Origin: an uncultured Caryophanales bacterium
Lineage (GTDB): Bacteria; Bacillota_I; Bacilli_A; RF39; UBA660
NCBI GenBank assembly: GCA_947065955.1
Contig: CAMSXY010000040.1
Span: forward strand, 1 to 8,669
Length of the DNA: 8,669 bases
Direction: 5' to 3'
This document shows positions 1 through 6,091 of this stretch, one piece after another. A program made the position numbers and the translations under genes. Every line of letters begins with the position of its first letter. Position 1 is the stretch's first letter. The notes beneath the pieces are model-generated. The model was given only the letters and a program-made list of their open reading frames with translations. It was not told the DNA's origin and did not search any database.

Positions 1-2400
1 AGAAAAAATACGTTGTATATAAAAGGGGATCTGTTTCTCTTGTTAAATTATGATTTTTATCATAAGTATACTTATAAATGATTTCATTATTGATCTTCTT
101 TTCAATGACATTATCATAAAGATCATAGATATAAAGGATCGTTTTATTTCCTTCCTGAACCTCTATGAGACGATTACTCCTATCATATGTATAGTTTTTT
201 ATAAATCCGTTTGGGTTGGTTTCTTTTATGAGGTTATTCCTTTTATCATAAACATAACTTGTAATAAATCCATTTCCATCTATTTTTTTAATAAGATTTC
301 CCATAGAATCATAGGTAAGCTGTTCTATTACATTTCCAGCAAGAATTGTTTTTACAAGATCATAATTTTTATTATATTCATAAGTGGTAACTCTATTTTC
401 GGCGGTTGTTTTTTTGATTAAGTGGAAGGAAGGATCGTATTCATAAGTAATGACTTCATCTTCCCTTTTTTCTTCGATTACTTTTCCTTCTACATTATAC
501 TTGTATTCTTTTACTTGATATTTTTCATCTGCTATTTTGGTTTTTTCTTGTAAAAGATTTCCATAGGCATCATAAGTATATAAAATTTCTTCTAAACCAG
601 AGGTTGTTTTCTGGATGACTTGTCCTATATTATCATATTCATAAGTGGTTATATAATAATTGGTTGGGGTTCCATTATTGGAAACAAAGTTTTTCCCTAC
701 CTTTTCTTCTACGACTCTTCCCAAAGAATCATACGTGTATATTGTACAAATATAGTTACTTCCTGATACTTGTTCATACTTTTTTATTAAGCGTCCTATT
801 TGATTGTAGTAGTAATATGTATATCCACCATTTGCATCTATTTCATAAGAAATTTTTCCATTTTTATAATAGGCGATGGTAGATGTATTTGCCTCTTTTT
901 TTTCGGATATAAGCCACTGCCTACTATTGTAGCTTTTTACTGTGGTTTTAAAAACAGTTGGACTTATATAGGTTTTTGTTGTAATGGTAGAAGTAAGAGA
1001 CAATGCGTAGAGATTTTCTTCTTCTAATAAAGGTTCGCTTTGTTCGGTTTCTTTAAAATACGTTTTCTTTAAACGATTTAAAGAATCGTACTCATAAAGA
1101 TGGATAGAACCATTTGGATCTATTTTTTTAGTTCTATTTCCATAAACATCATATTCAAATTGTGTCCTATTTCCTTCTCGATCAATTTTTTCTAGCATAT
1201 TAGAGGCTTTATCATATACATAAGACTCATAAGGACAATCTGTACTAGTACAGTTTCCATCCATCTTTTTTATAGGGTTATTTTGATAGTCGTATTCTGT
1301 TTTTGCATAAATTTTTGAATTTTTTAAAACTTTTACTTGATTTCCTTTTTCATCGTATTCGTATTCCGTTATATATCCATCGTTTACTTGTTCTTTTAAA
1401 ACCCATCCTAAGATGTTTTTTAGATAGCTTGTTACATTTCCATTCCCATCGGTAATGGTATTTATATCTCCATAAAGATTATAGGTATATAAAGTAGTCC
1501 CTTTTTGATCTGTTTTTGTTTTTATTAATCCCTTTAAAACATTTTCGTTATCATAAGAATACGTGGTTGCTTCATAAAGGGAAGGGTCTAGGTCTTCTTC
1601 ATAAGGTTTTGTTTTATCCAGTAGTTTTATTTCTTTTAGAAGAGTTACTTCATCTGTATCATAAATATATTCTATGACGTTTCCAAGTTCATCCACTTCT
1701 TTAATAACTTTGTTTTTGGTGTTATAAAAATATTGTTTGATACTGGAATCTGGATAAGTAATTTTTGTAATTCTTCCAAGAGAATCTCTTGTATAGGTAG
1801 TCTTAGCAGTATTTTGTTTGGTTACGGATAAAACCTCCCCATATTTATTTTGACCCCCCTCTAAAAGATAGGTTGTAAGAGTTGTTGTTTTGTTTGGATC
1901 TACCAGTTTATAAATATAGCCCTCTCGATCAAAATATTTTTGGGTTACTCTTCCATTGCTATCAGTTTCTGTTGTTAGATTGGAGGTATTATCATAGGTA
2001 TAAGTAATCTGGTTTCCTGTTTTATCTATCTTTTGATATACTCTTTCATCTTCTCCATATTCAATTTGTGTCATTAAAACGTTATTTTTGAATTCTTTGG
2101 TTAATTTTTTATCTTCCTTATAAAGATATTTTGTTTCAATTCCACTTATATCTACTACTTTTTCAAGTAAATGTTCTTCATTATAATAGAATGTTACTTC
2201 TCTTTTTAAGGGATCTATTATTTTAGAAAGAAGATGGTTGGTATTATAACTTAGAAGATAGGTACGTCCTACTGGATCTGTTATTTTTATAAGTTGTTCT
2301 ATTTCATTATAGGTAAAAAGTGTTTTATTTCCATATGGATCGGTGATACTTTCCAATTTACCGCTTATATCGTAGGTATAAATCGTTTGATTTGGTAGAG
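1..2400 (-). repeat. YD-repeat coding array
   Basis: This is the part of the giant gene that encodes YD repeats, about 20-22 residues each. Each carries a YxYD (or YEYD, FEYD) pair, a G-N/K-L/V turn and a D-x-x-G-N end; examples are YTYDNTSNL, FEYDVYGNRTKKIDPNG and YEYDSLNRL. On the plus strand the pattern shows as recurring words such as atcata(a/g) spaced about 60-66 nt. Copies are divergent in DNA, so this is an old repeat array rather than a recent tandem expansion. In Rhs and teneurin structures such repeats wind into a closed beta-shell. The array continues past the left edge. The right boundary is approximate. Confidence 0.9.
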
Positions 2401-5398
2401 TTAATGTATACTTATTTTCCTCTTTTGAAAGGATATTTCTACTATTTAAAGAGGTAAAAGTGTTTTCTTCTTCTATAAAAATGTTAATCGAACTATCAGG
2501 TAAGTAAACAATATAAGATTTTTCATCGAGTGGATGTTTTTCTACTTTAGATGAAAAACTAAAGGTCCAACCTTTTCCTAAAATACCTTCTTTTTTATTT
2601 TTAGAATTGTAAATTCTTTGTATTGGAATTCCTATTGTAGAAAGAGGTTCAAAATCTGTATATTGCGTGCTATAATTCCCAGTTAAAGAATGAACTCCTT
2701 GTTTTCCAAAATGGAGTTGTTCATAAACAGAAATATCGATAAATTCGAAAGATTCGATATCGTTTTTTACAAAAGTTGTATTGTAAGGGTAAACGAAAAT
2801 GTTATCACTTACACGAGCTCCACTTCCGACTATTTTGGAGGTAGAAGGATCTTTTCTTGTAGGTCCATCCTCTTTTCCCCAATAATTATAAGAGGCTTGC
2901 AGAGGAATATTGGAAGTTACTTCTTGTAGTAAAGCATTATTTACTAAAATCTGATTTGGATTTTTTGTATTATAGCGAATAGCATTGGCACTAAAAGAAG
3001 AAGTTGCAACCTTGGAATTCCACATAATTAATTGTCCCTGGTTTTCAATGTTATAACCTGAAACATAATAATTTCCAGAATAACCACCATTTTTGATTTC
3101 TGCATTATTTATAATTGCTACACCTGTTTTATTAATCACTAAGCCTAACCAGTAGTAATTGGATCCTTCACTGTCTTTTAAACCATTTGTTAAAAGAATG
3201 GGACTCGATGAATCTCCCGCTAAATGGAAAGTTCCATTAACATAAATCCCTTTTTTAGAAGGAATTTGTAAAGTGGATCCAGCTTCTACTTCAAAAACAG
3301 TATGTTCTGGAATTGTGATTTCATTTTTCAGTATATACTTTTGTCCTGTAAGTTTAACATTTCCAATGGGATTATCTTTTAATTCTATAGCACTATTGGA
3401 TTGTCTTATGGAATTATAGTTTCCCTTAATATTGGCAAAAGTATTTTCTTCTACATTATGAAAAGAAATAGTGAGGCTGCAAAGTTCACTTCTTTGTGTT
3501 TCGTTATTGGAAATTTTTAAAATTCCCTTTACCTTACTATTTATTTCTATATTATAGCCTATTTGATTATTTTCAACTACTACATGGTTACTTCCTTCAT
3601 TGAGATATAAATAATAAGGAATCCTACTATTCGTAAGAGAAATGTTTCCATTGTTTTCAATATGGGGATGAGCTGATTTTGTGGAAATGATTGTATGATC
3701 CATTGTTAAATTTCCTTTATTTGTTATCACATAATCATTTGGAAGATATAAATAACTAGCATATCGATTCTCTATATTCGTATAATTTGCTTCTATTGTT
3801 CCTGTTTCTTTTATAGATAAAAAAGTTTCCTTATATAAAGAGTAATTTATATTTATCGTTTCCTCTTCGGTTCCCAAGAATCTGAGGTTTCCTAAGATAT
3901 CTACTTTTATATTTTCTGTATCAAAAAGGATATGGGTTCCTTTTTCTACTTCGAAGGTCGTATTTTCTGGTATTATTAGATCTTGTTTTCTAACATATTT
4001 TTGATTTAACTGTTTATATAGTTTTACATCTTTTTTTGGTTGATCGACGAGGTGAATTTGTTTTATGGTTAGATTATCCTGAATATTTTGAAAAGTTAGT
4101 TGATCACACACAGCAAGAGATACAATCAATTGATGTTCAATTTTATTATTTTTTATAACGATATCACTATTTCCATCCATTATAATGACATCATTTGGTA
4201 ATGTACTATTGGTAAGATGAATTCTTCCACTACTTGTAATATCAATACTTATTGTGTTATCTACCAAAGTAGCATGGTTCATAATTAAGGTTCCTTGATT
4301 ATAAATAGCGTTACTCTGATTTCCATAGCCAACACTTGCATATCGATTGGTAATATCGATATAGTTTGTTTCCAAAGTTCCTGTTTTTTCTATTACTATG
4401 AAATCTGCAGATCCCTTATTTACGGAATAATTGATACTTATTTTTTCTTCTTCGGTTCCAAGTAATCTAAAAGTTCCAAAAATATTTACTTTCGTATTTT
4501 CTGTATCAAAAAGGATATGGGTTCCCTTTTCTACTTCAAAGGTCGTATTTTCTGGTATTATTAGATCTTGTTTTCTAACATATTCTTGATTTAACTGTTT
4601 ATATAGTTTTACATCCTTTTTTGGTTGATCGATGAGGTGAATTTGTTTTATGGTTAGATTATCCTGAATATTTTGAAAAGTTAATTGATCACATGCAGCA
4701 AGGGACACAATCAATTGATGTTCAATTTTATTATTTTTTATAATAATATCACTATTTCCATCCATTATAATGACATCATTTGGTAATGTACTATTGGTAA
4801 GATGAATACTTCCACTACTTGTAATATTCGTATTTACGGTATCATCTTGTAGGGTACATTTATCCATATTTAGAATTCCCTTATTATAAATTGTATTTAT
4901 AACTGCTTGGGAATACTCCCAATAAGTATTTTTTATATTGGTATAAGTACTCTTTACTTTTCCTGTTGTTTCAATTAATAAAAAGTTTTCTCCTTTATTA
5001 CTAGAATAGTTTATATTGACTTTTTCTTCTTCCGTTCCCATCAACGAAAGAGTTCCCAAAACGGTTATTTTTTTCCCCTTTGAAAAAGTGATGGTTACCC
5101 CTGCTTCTACTTTCAATGTAATATTTTCAAGTATCGTTAAATCTGCATCCACAGAGTAATTTCCTTTTTTTAATATCGTATTTTCTCTTATTTCGTTTGG
5201 AAGTATACCACTTTCTAAGACTTTCTCTGGCATGTTTTCTTGTATATTGTTTAAACTTGCTAAATGATTTATTTTATTAAAAAATATATTTTTTTTATTG
5301 GTAGTCCCTGTTTCATATGTATTTTGGGCAAATATTCCTACTAAAAAAAAACCTAAAATACTTATAATGTATAAAAGACTTCTTCTTTTTCTTTTCAT
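1..5398 (-). CDS. Giant secreted beta-helix / YD-repeat (Rhs/Wap-type) surface protein, 3' end beyond window
   Basis: Open from ATG at 5398 to the left edge: 1,799 codons, no stop, same frame at both ends. The start is set by AGGAGG 7 nt upstream. Residues 1-24 form a signal peptide: MKRKRRS, then a hydrophobic stretch ending IFA|Q. Residues ~65-880 are beta-helix-type modules; GTEEEK recurs near residues 122, 315 and 510, with a looser copy near 728. They end in an NYWGxxxGP motif (~840) typical of bacterial surface beta-helices. Around 905-985 is a DUF6531-like segment (GIPIQRIYNS...GKGW). From ~1010 to the edge run roughly 35 YD repeats of form YxYDxxGxL...D..GN. The family (Rhs, WapA) includes secreted toxins whose repeats form a shell around a variable C-terminal toxin; that end is not visible, so adhesin or wall protein are equally possible. 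Frame and fold type are confident; function is inferred. Confidence 0.93.
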   Translation of the reverse strand, partial: MKRKRRSLLYIISILGFFLVGIFAQNTYETGTTNKKNIFFNKINHLASLNNIQENMPEKVLESGILPNEIRENTILKKGNYSVDADLTILENITLKVEAGVTITFSKGKKITVLGTLSLMGTEEEKVNINYSSNKGENFLLIETTGKVKSTYTNIKNTYWEYSQAVINTIYNKGILNMDKCTLQDDTVNTNITSSGSIHLTNSTLPNDVIIMDGNSDIIIKNNKIEHQLIVSLAACDQLTFQNIQDNLTIKQIHLIDQPKKDVKLYKQLNQEYVRKQDLIIPENTTFEVEKGTHILFDTENTKVNIFGTFRLLGTEEEKISINYSVNKGSADFIVIEKTGTLETNYIDITNRYASVGYGNQSNAIYNQGTLIMNHATLVDNTISIDITSSGRIHLTNSTLPNDVIIMDGNSDIVIKNNKIEHQLIVSLAVCDQLTFQNIQDNLTIKQIHLVDQPKKDVKLYKQLNQKYVRKQDLIIPENTTFEVEKGTHILFDTENIKVDILGNLRFLGTEEETININYSLYKETFLSIKETGTIEANYTNIENRYASYLYLPNDYVITNKGNLTMDHTIISTKSAHPHIENNGNISLTNSRIPYYLYLNEGSNHVVVENNQIGYNIEINSKVKGILKISNNETQRSELCSLTISFHNVEENTFANIKGNYNSIRQSNSAIELKDNPIGNVKLTGQKYILKNEITIPEHTVFEVEAGSTLQIPSKKGIYVNGTFHLAGDSSSPILLTNGLKDSEGSNYYWLGLVINKTGVAIINNAEIKNGGYSGNYYVSGYNIENQGQLIMWNSKVATSSFSANAIRYNTKNPNQILVNNALLQEVTSNIPLQASYNYWGKEDGPTRKDPSTSKIVGSGARVSDNIFVYPYNTTFVKNDIESFEFIDISVYEQLHFGKQGVHSLTGNYSTQYTDFEPLSTIGIPIQRIYNSKNKKEGILGKGWTFSFSSKVEKHPLDEKSYIVYLPDSSINIFIEEENTFTSLNSRNILSKEENKYTLTLPNQTIYTYDISGKLESITDPYGNKTLFTYNEIEQLIKITDPVGRTYLLSYNTNHLLSKIIDPLKREVTFYYNEEHLLEKVVDISGIETKYLYKEDKKLTKEFKNNVLMTQIEYGEDERVYQKIDKTGNQITYTYDNTSNLTTETDSNGRVTQKYFDREGYIYKLVDPNKTTTLTTYLLEGGQNKYGEVLSVTKQNTAKTTYTRDSLGRITKITYPDSSIKQYFYNTKNKVIKEVDELGNVIEYIYDTDEVTLLKEIKLLDKTKPYEEDLDPSLYEATTYSYDNENVLKGLIKTKTDQKGTTLYTYNLYGDINTITDGNGNVTSYLKNILGWVLKEQVNDGYITEYEYDEKGNQVKVLKNSKIYAKTEYDYQNNPIKKMDGNCTSTDCPYESYVYDKASNMLEKIDREGNRTQFEYDVYGNRTKKIDPNGSIHLYEYDSLNRLKKTYFKETEQSEPLLEEENLYALSLTSTITTKTYISPTVFKTTVKSYNSRQWLISEKKEANTSTIAYYKNGKISYEIDANGGYTYYYYNQIGRLIKKYEQVSGSNYICTIYTYDSLGRVVEEKVGKNFVSNNGTPTNYYITTYEYDNIGQVIQKTTSGLEEILYTYDAYGNLLQEKTKIADEKYQVKEYKYNVEGKVIEEKREDEVITYEYDPSFHLIKKTTAENRVTTYEYNKNYDLVKTILAGNVIEQLTYDSMGNLIKKIDGNGFITSYVYDKRNNLIKETNPNGFIKNYTYDRSNRLIEVQEGNKTILYIYDLYDNVIEKKINNEIIYKYTYDKNHNLTRETDPLLYTTYFF
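3911..4242 (-). repeat. Near-identical beta-helix module, distal copy
   Basis: This block matches 4496-4827 at a constant offset of 585 nt (195 codons). By hand alignment I count 13 mismatches over 332 nt and no gaps. It encodes the stretch from the NDVIIMDGNSDIVIKNNK segment through the IHLVDQPKKDVKLYKQ linker to the IPENTTFEVEKG strand-turn. Such identity inside an otherwise diverged repeat protein points to recent duplication or gene conversion. Because the offset is a multiple of three, gain or loss of one unit would keep the frame. Confidence 0.9.
4496..4827 (-). repeat. Near-identical beta-helix module, proximal copy
   Basis: This is the partner of 3911-4242, 585 nt away and in the same orientation. 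It carries the same linker and strand-turn sequence, with differences such as IHLIDQ for IHLVDQ and CDQ preceded by AA rather than AV. Outside the block the two modules fall to clearly lower similarity, although the GTEEEK turn persists. The identical core is thus bounded on both sides, as expected for gene conversion or a recent unequal exchange. Confidence 0.9.
5327..5398 (-). other. Signal peptide coding segment of the giant surface protein
   Basis: Codons 1-24 read MKRKRRS followed by LLYIISILGFFLVGIFA. The basic N-region has six Lys/Arg residues up to position 6 counting K2-R6 plus the initiator context, then a 17-residue hydrophobic core and a likely signal peptidase I site after Ala24 (IFA|Q). 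There is no lipobox cysteine, so it is not a lipoprotein. The core includes an uninterrupted run of nine T on the coding strand (5343-5351). Confidence 0.85.
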
Positions 5399-5405
5399 AT
5401 AAATA

Positions 5406-5411
5406 CCTCCT
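5406..5411 (-). promoter_or_regulatory. Ribosome binding site of the giant surface protein
   Basis: AGGAGG on the minus strand with a 7-nt spacer to the ATG at 5398. It is consensus and ideally spaced, and it settles the start codon; the signal peptide begins directly at this ATG. Confidence 0.92.
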
Positions 5412-5444
5412 ATATTTTTTGATAATTTTTCCCCGTTTTTAAAT

Positions 5445-5527
5445 AAAAAAAATAACGATGCTACTGATCACCTCCAAAGTGCACAAAAACACTCTTGGCT
5501 TTGCAATCAGAACTACATCGTTATTTT
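5445..5527 (-). terminator. Compound leader hairpin with U-tract (intrinsic terminator or attenuator)
   Basis: Minus-strand RNA 5527-5516 (AAAATAACGATG) pairs perfectly over 12 bp with 5460-5449 (CATCGTTATTTT), and the eight-T run 5452-5445 overlaps and continues the 3' arm. Inside are an asymmetric loop (TAGTT against TAG), a 5-bp helix CTGAT/ATCAG (5510-5506 with 5468-5464), an internal loop (TGCAAAG against AGGTG), and an apical hairpin CCAA-G-AGTG with CACTTTGG (5498-5490 with 5481-5474) closed by loop TTTTTGTG. The order of helices, with a terminator as the outer stem, looks like a terminated regulatory leader or a small RNA. It sits between the promoter at 5585-5613 and the start codon at 5398. 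I do not recognise the family. Confidence 0.75.
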
Positions 5528-5584
5528 GAATTCAATTTGATTTGGTGGCAAGAAGAATAACTATAAGATCACTCACCTATTTTG

Positions 5585-5613
5585 AGTGTATCATTCTTGT
5601 CAAATTTTGTCAA
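5585..5613 (-). promoter_or_regulatory. Promoter of the giant surface gene leader
   Basis: The -35 is TTGACA (5613-5608, 6/6), the spacer is 17 nt, and the -10 is TACACT (5590-5585, 4/6) preceded by TG one base upstream, as in extended -10 promoters. Predicted transcription start is near 5578. It is the best promoter candidate between the tRNA operon and the giant gene, about 180 nt upstream of its ATG. A second TTGACA (5603-5598) overlaps the spacer but is too close to the -10 to work with it. Confidence 0.8.
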
Positions 5614-5725
5614 TCTTTTTTAAAAAGTATTTTAGAGTCTTCCTTTTAAGATTTCCTGAAAAAACATATTTTTTAATGAAATATTTAATTATAATAGATG
5701 TATCTTCTTTTAGAATTTTCTTTAC
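5614..5725 (-). other. AT-rich intergenic stretch without recognisable function
   Basis: Between the tRNA terminator and the leader promoter I see no gene, RNA or convincing hairpin. A TATAAT (5693-5688) is present but lacks a matching -35 at proper spacing, and nothing useful lies directly downstream of it. Confidence 0.5.
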
Positions 5726-5751
5726 AAAAAAAAATTCTATTTCTAGAATTT
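5726..5751 (-). terminator. Intrinsic terminator of the tRNA operon
   Basis: On the minus strand AAATTCTA (5751-5744), loop GAAA (5743-5740) and TAGAATTT (5739-5732) form an 8-bp hairpin with a stable tetraloop, followed directly by six T (5731-5726). It lies about 43 nt after the CCA of tRNA-Glu. The stem is A/T-rich and therefore weak, but the geometry is right. Confidence 0.7.
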
Positions 5752-5765
5752 CTTTTTATGATTAA

Positions 5766-5781
5766 GCTTAAAATTTTAAGC
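5766..5781. repeat. Perfect 16-nt palindrome in the tRNA-Glu 3' trailer
   Basis: GCTTAAAATTTTAAGC is its own reverse complement, 12 nt past the end of tRNA-Glu. It has no U-tract on the minus strand, so it is unlikely to be the main terminator. It could form a small hairpin in the trailer that affects 3' processing, or serve as a weak terminator for transcription from the left (plus strand: aaattttt follows after it). Confidence 0.5.
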
Positions 5782-5793
5782 AAATTTTTCATT

Positions 5794-5870
5794 TGGTGAC
5801 CCGTACGGGATTTGAACCCATGAATGCATGCGTGAAAGGCATGTGTGTTGAACCACTTCACCAACGGGCC
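5794..5870 (-). tRNA. tRNA-Glu (anticodon UUC)
   Basis: Full cloverleaf with encoded CCA (5796-5794). The acceptor GGCCCGT (5870-5864) pairs with ACGGGTC (5804-5798) with one G-U. The D arm is GGTGAAGTGGTTCAACAC. The anticodon stem CATGC/GCATG surrounds loop CTTTCAC with anticodon TTC at 5836-5834. The T-loop is GTTCAAAT. It follows tRNA-Asn after 9 nt and is surely on the same transcript. Glu-tRNA made from related tRNAs is the substrate class of the neighbouring amidotransferase, but tRNA-Glu itself must escape amidation. Confidence 0.97.
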
Positions 5871-5879
5871 AGAAAAAAA

Positions 5880-5955
5880 TGGCGCCCAATGTAGGACTCG
5901 AACCTACGACCCAACGGTTAACAGCCGTTTGCTCTACCGACTGAGCTAATTGGGC
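5880..5955 (-). tRNA. tRNA-Asn (anticodon GUU)
   Basis: Acceptor GCCCAAT (5955-5949) pairs fully with ATTGGGC (5890-5884), followed by discriminator G and encoded CCA (5882-5880). The D arm is GCTCAGTCGGTAGAGC. The anticodon stem AACGG/CCGTT encloses loop CTGTTAA with GTT at 5922-5920. The T arm is GTAGG-TTCGAGT-CCTAC. It is the first gene of the tRNA operon. In bacteria lacking asparaginyl-tRNA synthetase this tRNA is charged with Asp and then amidated by GatCAB; whether that applies here cannot be told from the window. Confidence 0.97.
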
Positions 5956-5975
5956 AATTTCGAAAAGACAATATT

Positions 5976-6004
5976 ATTATATACCATATTTTAAACTTTG
6001 GCAA
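5976..6004 (-). promoter_or_regulatory. Promoter of the tRNA-Asn/tRNA-Glu operon
   Basis: The -35 is TTGCCA (6004-5999, 5/6), the spacer is 17 nt, and the -10 is TATAAT (5981-5976, 6/6). The predicted start near 5969 leaves a 5' leader of about 14 nt before tRNA-Asn. It lies between gatB and the tRNAs, so the tRNAs need not depend on gatAB transcription. I see no clear intrinsic terminator after gatB in 6005-6091, so some read-through is also possible. Confidence 0.87.
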
Positions 6005-6091
6005 TACTTTTTTTAATTTTTTTTAAATATTTGTATATTCATAGTATATTCCTAAAATAGATATTTATCATATAATCTTTTCTTTTTTATT

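Noticed and set aside
50..1027. Plus-strand ORFs of 70-125 codons (50-421, 664-882, 800-1027) rich in Ile/Phe/Tyr
   Set aside because: They are antisense shadows of the YD-repeat array; the low-complexity hydrophobic translation comes from reading AT-rich codons backwards, and none has a ribosome site. The same holds for 2690-2929, 7148-7336 and 8060-8419.
1..2400. Regular ~60-66 nt spacing of similar words, reminiscent of a CRISPR array
   Set aside because: The period is that of YD repeats in an open frame; repeat units are diverged and there are no identical direct repeats with unique spacers.
5454..5525. Plus-strand 23-codon ORF from ATG at 5458 (MLLITSK...)
   Set aside because: No ribosome site or promoter; it is the complement of the leader hairpin.
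5440..5580. T-box, c-di-GMP or other known riboswitch
   Set aside because: GCAAAGCC is present, which recalls part of the c-di-GMP-I consensus, but the other conserved blocks are missing. There is no T-box AGGGTGGNACCGCG element.
5688..5693. TATAAT as a second promoter for the surface gene
   Set aside because: No acceptable -35 at 16-18 nt; in this AT-rich DNA a lone TATAAT is expected by chance.
6005..6091. Terminator after gatB
   Set aside because: Only poor A/T pairings around AGAT...ATCT are present, with mismatches and a short T-run; not convincing.
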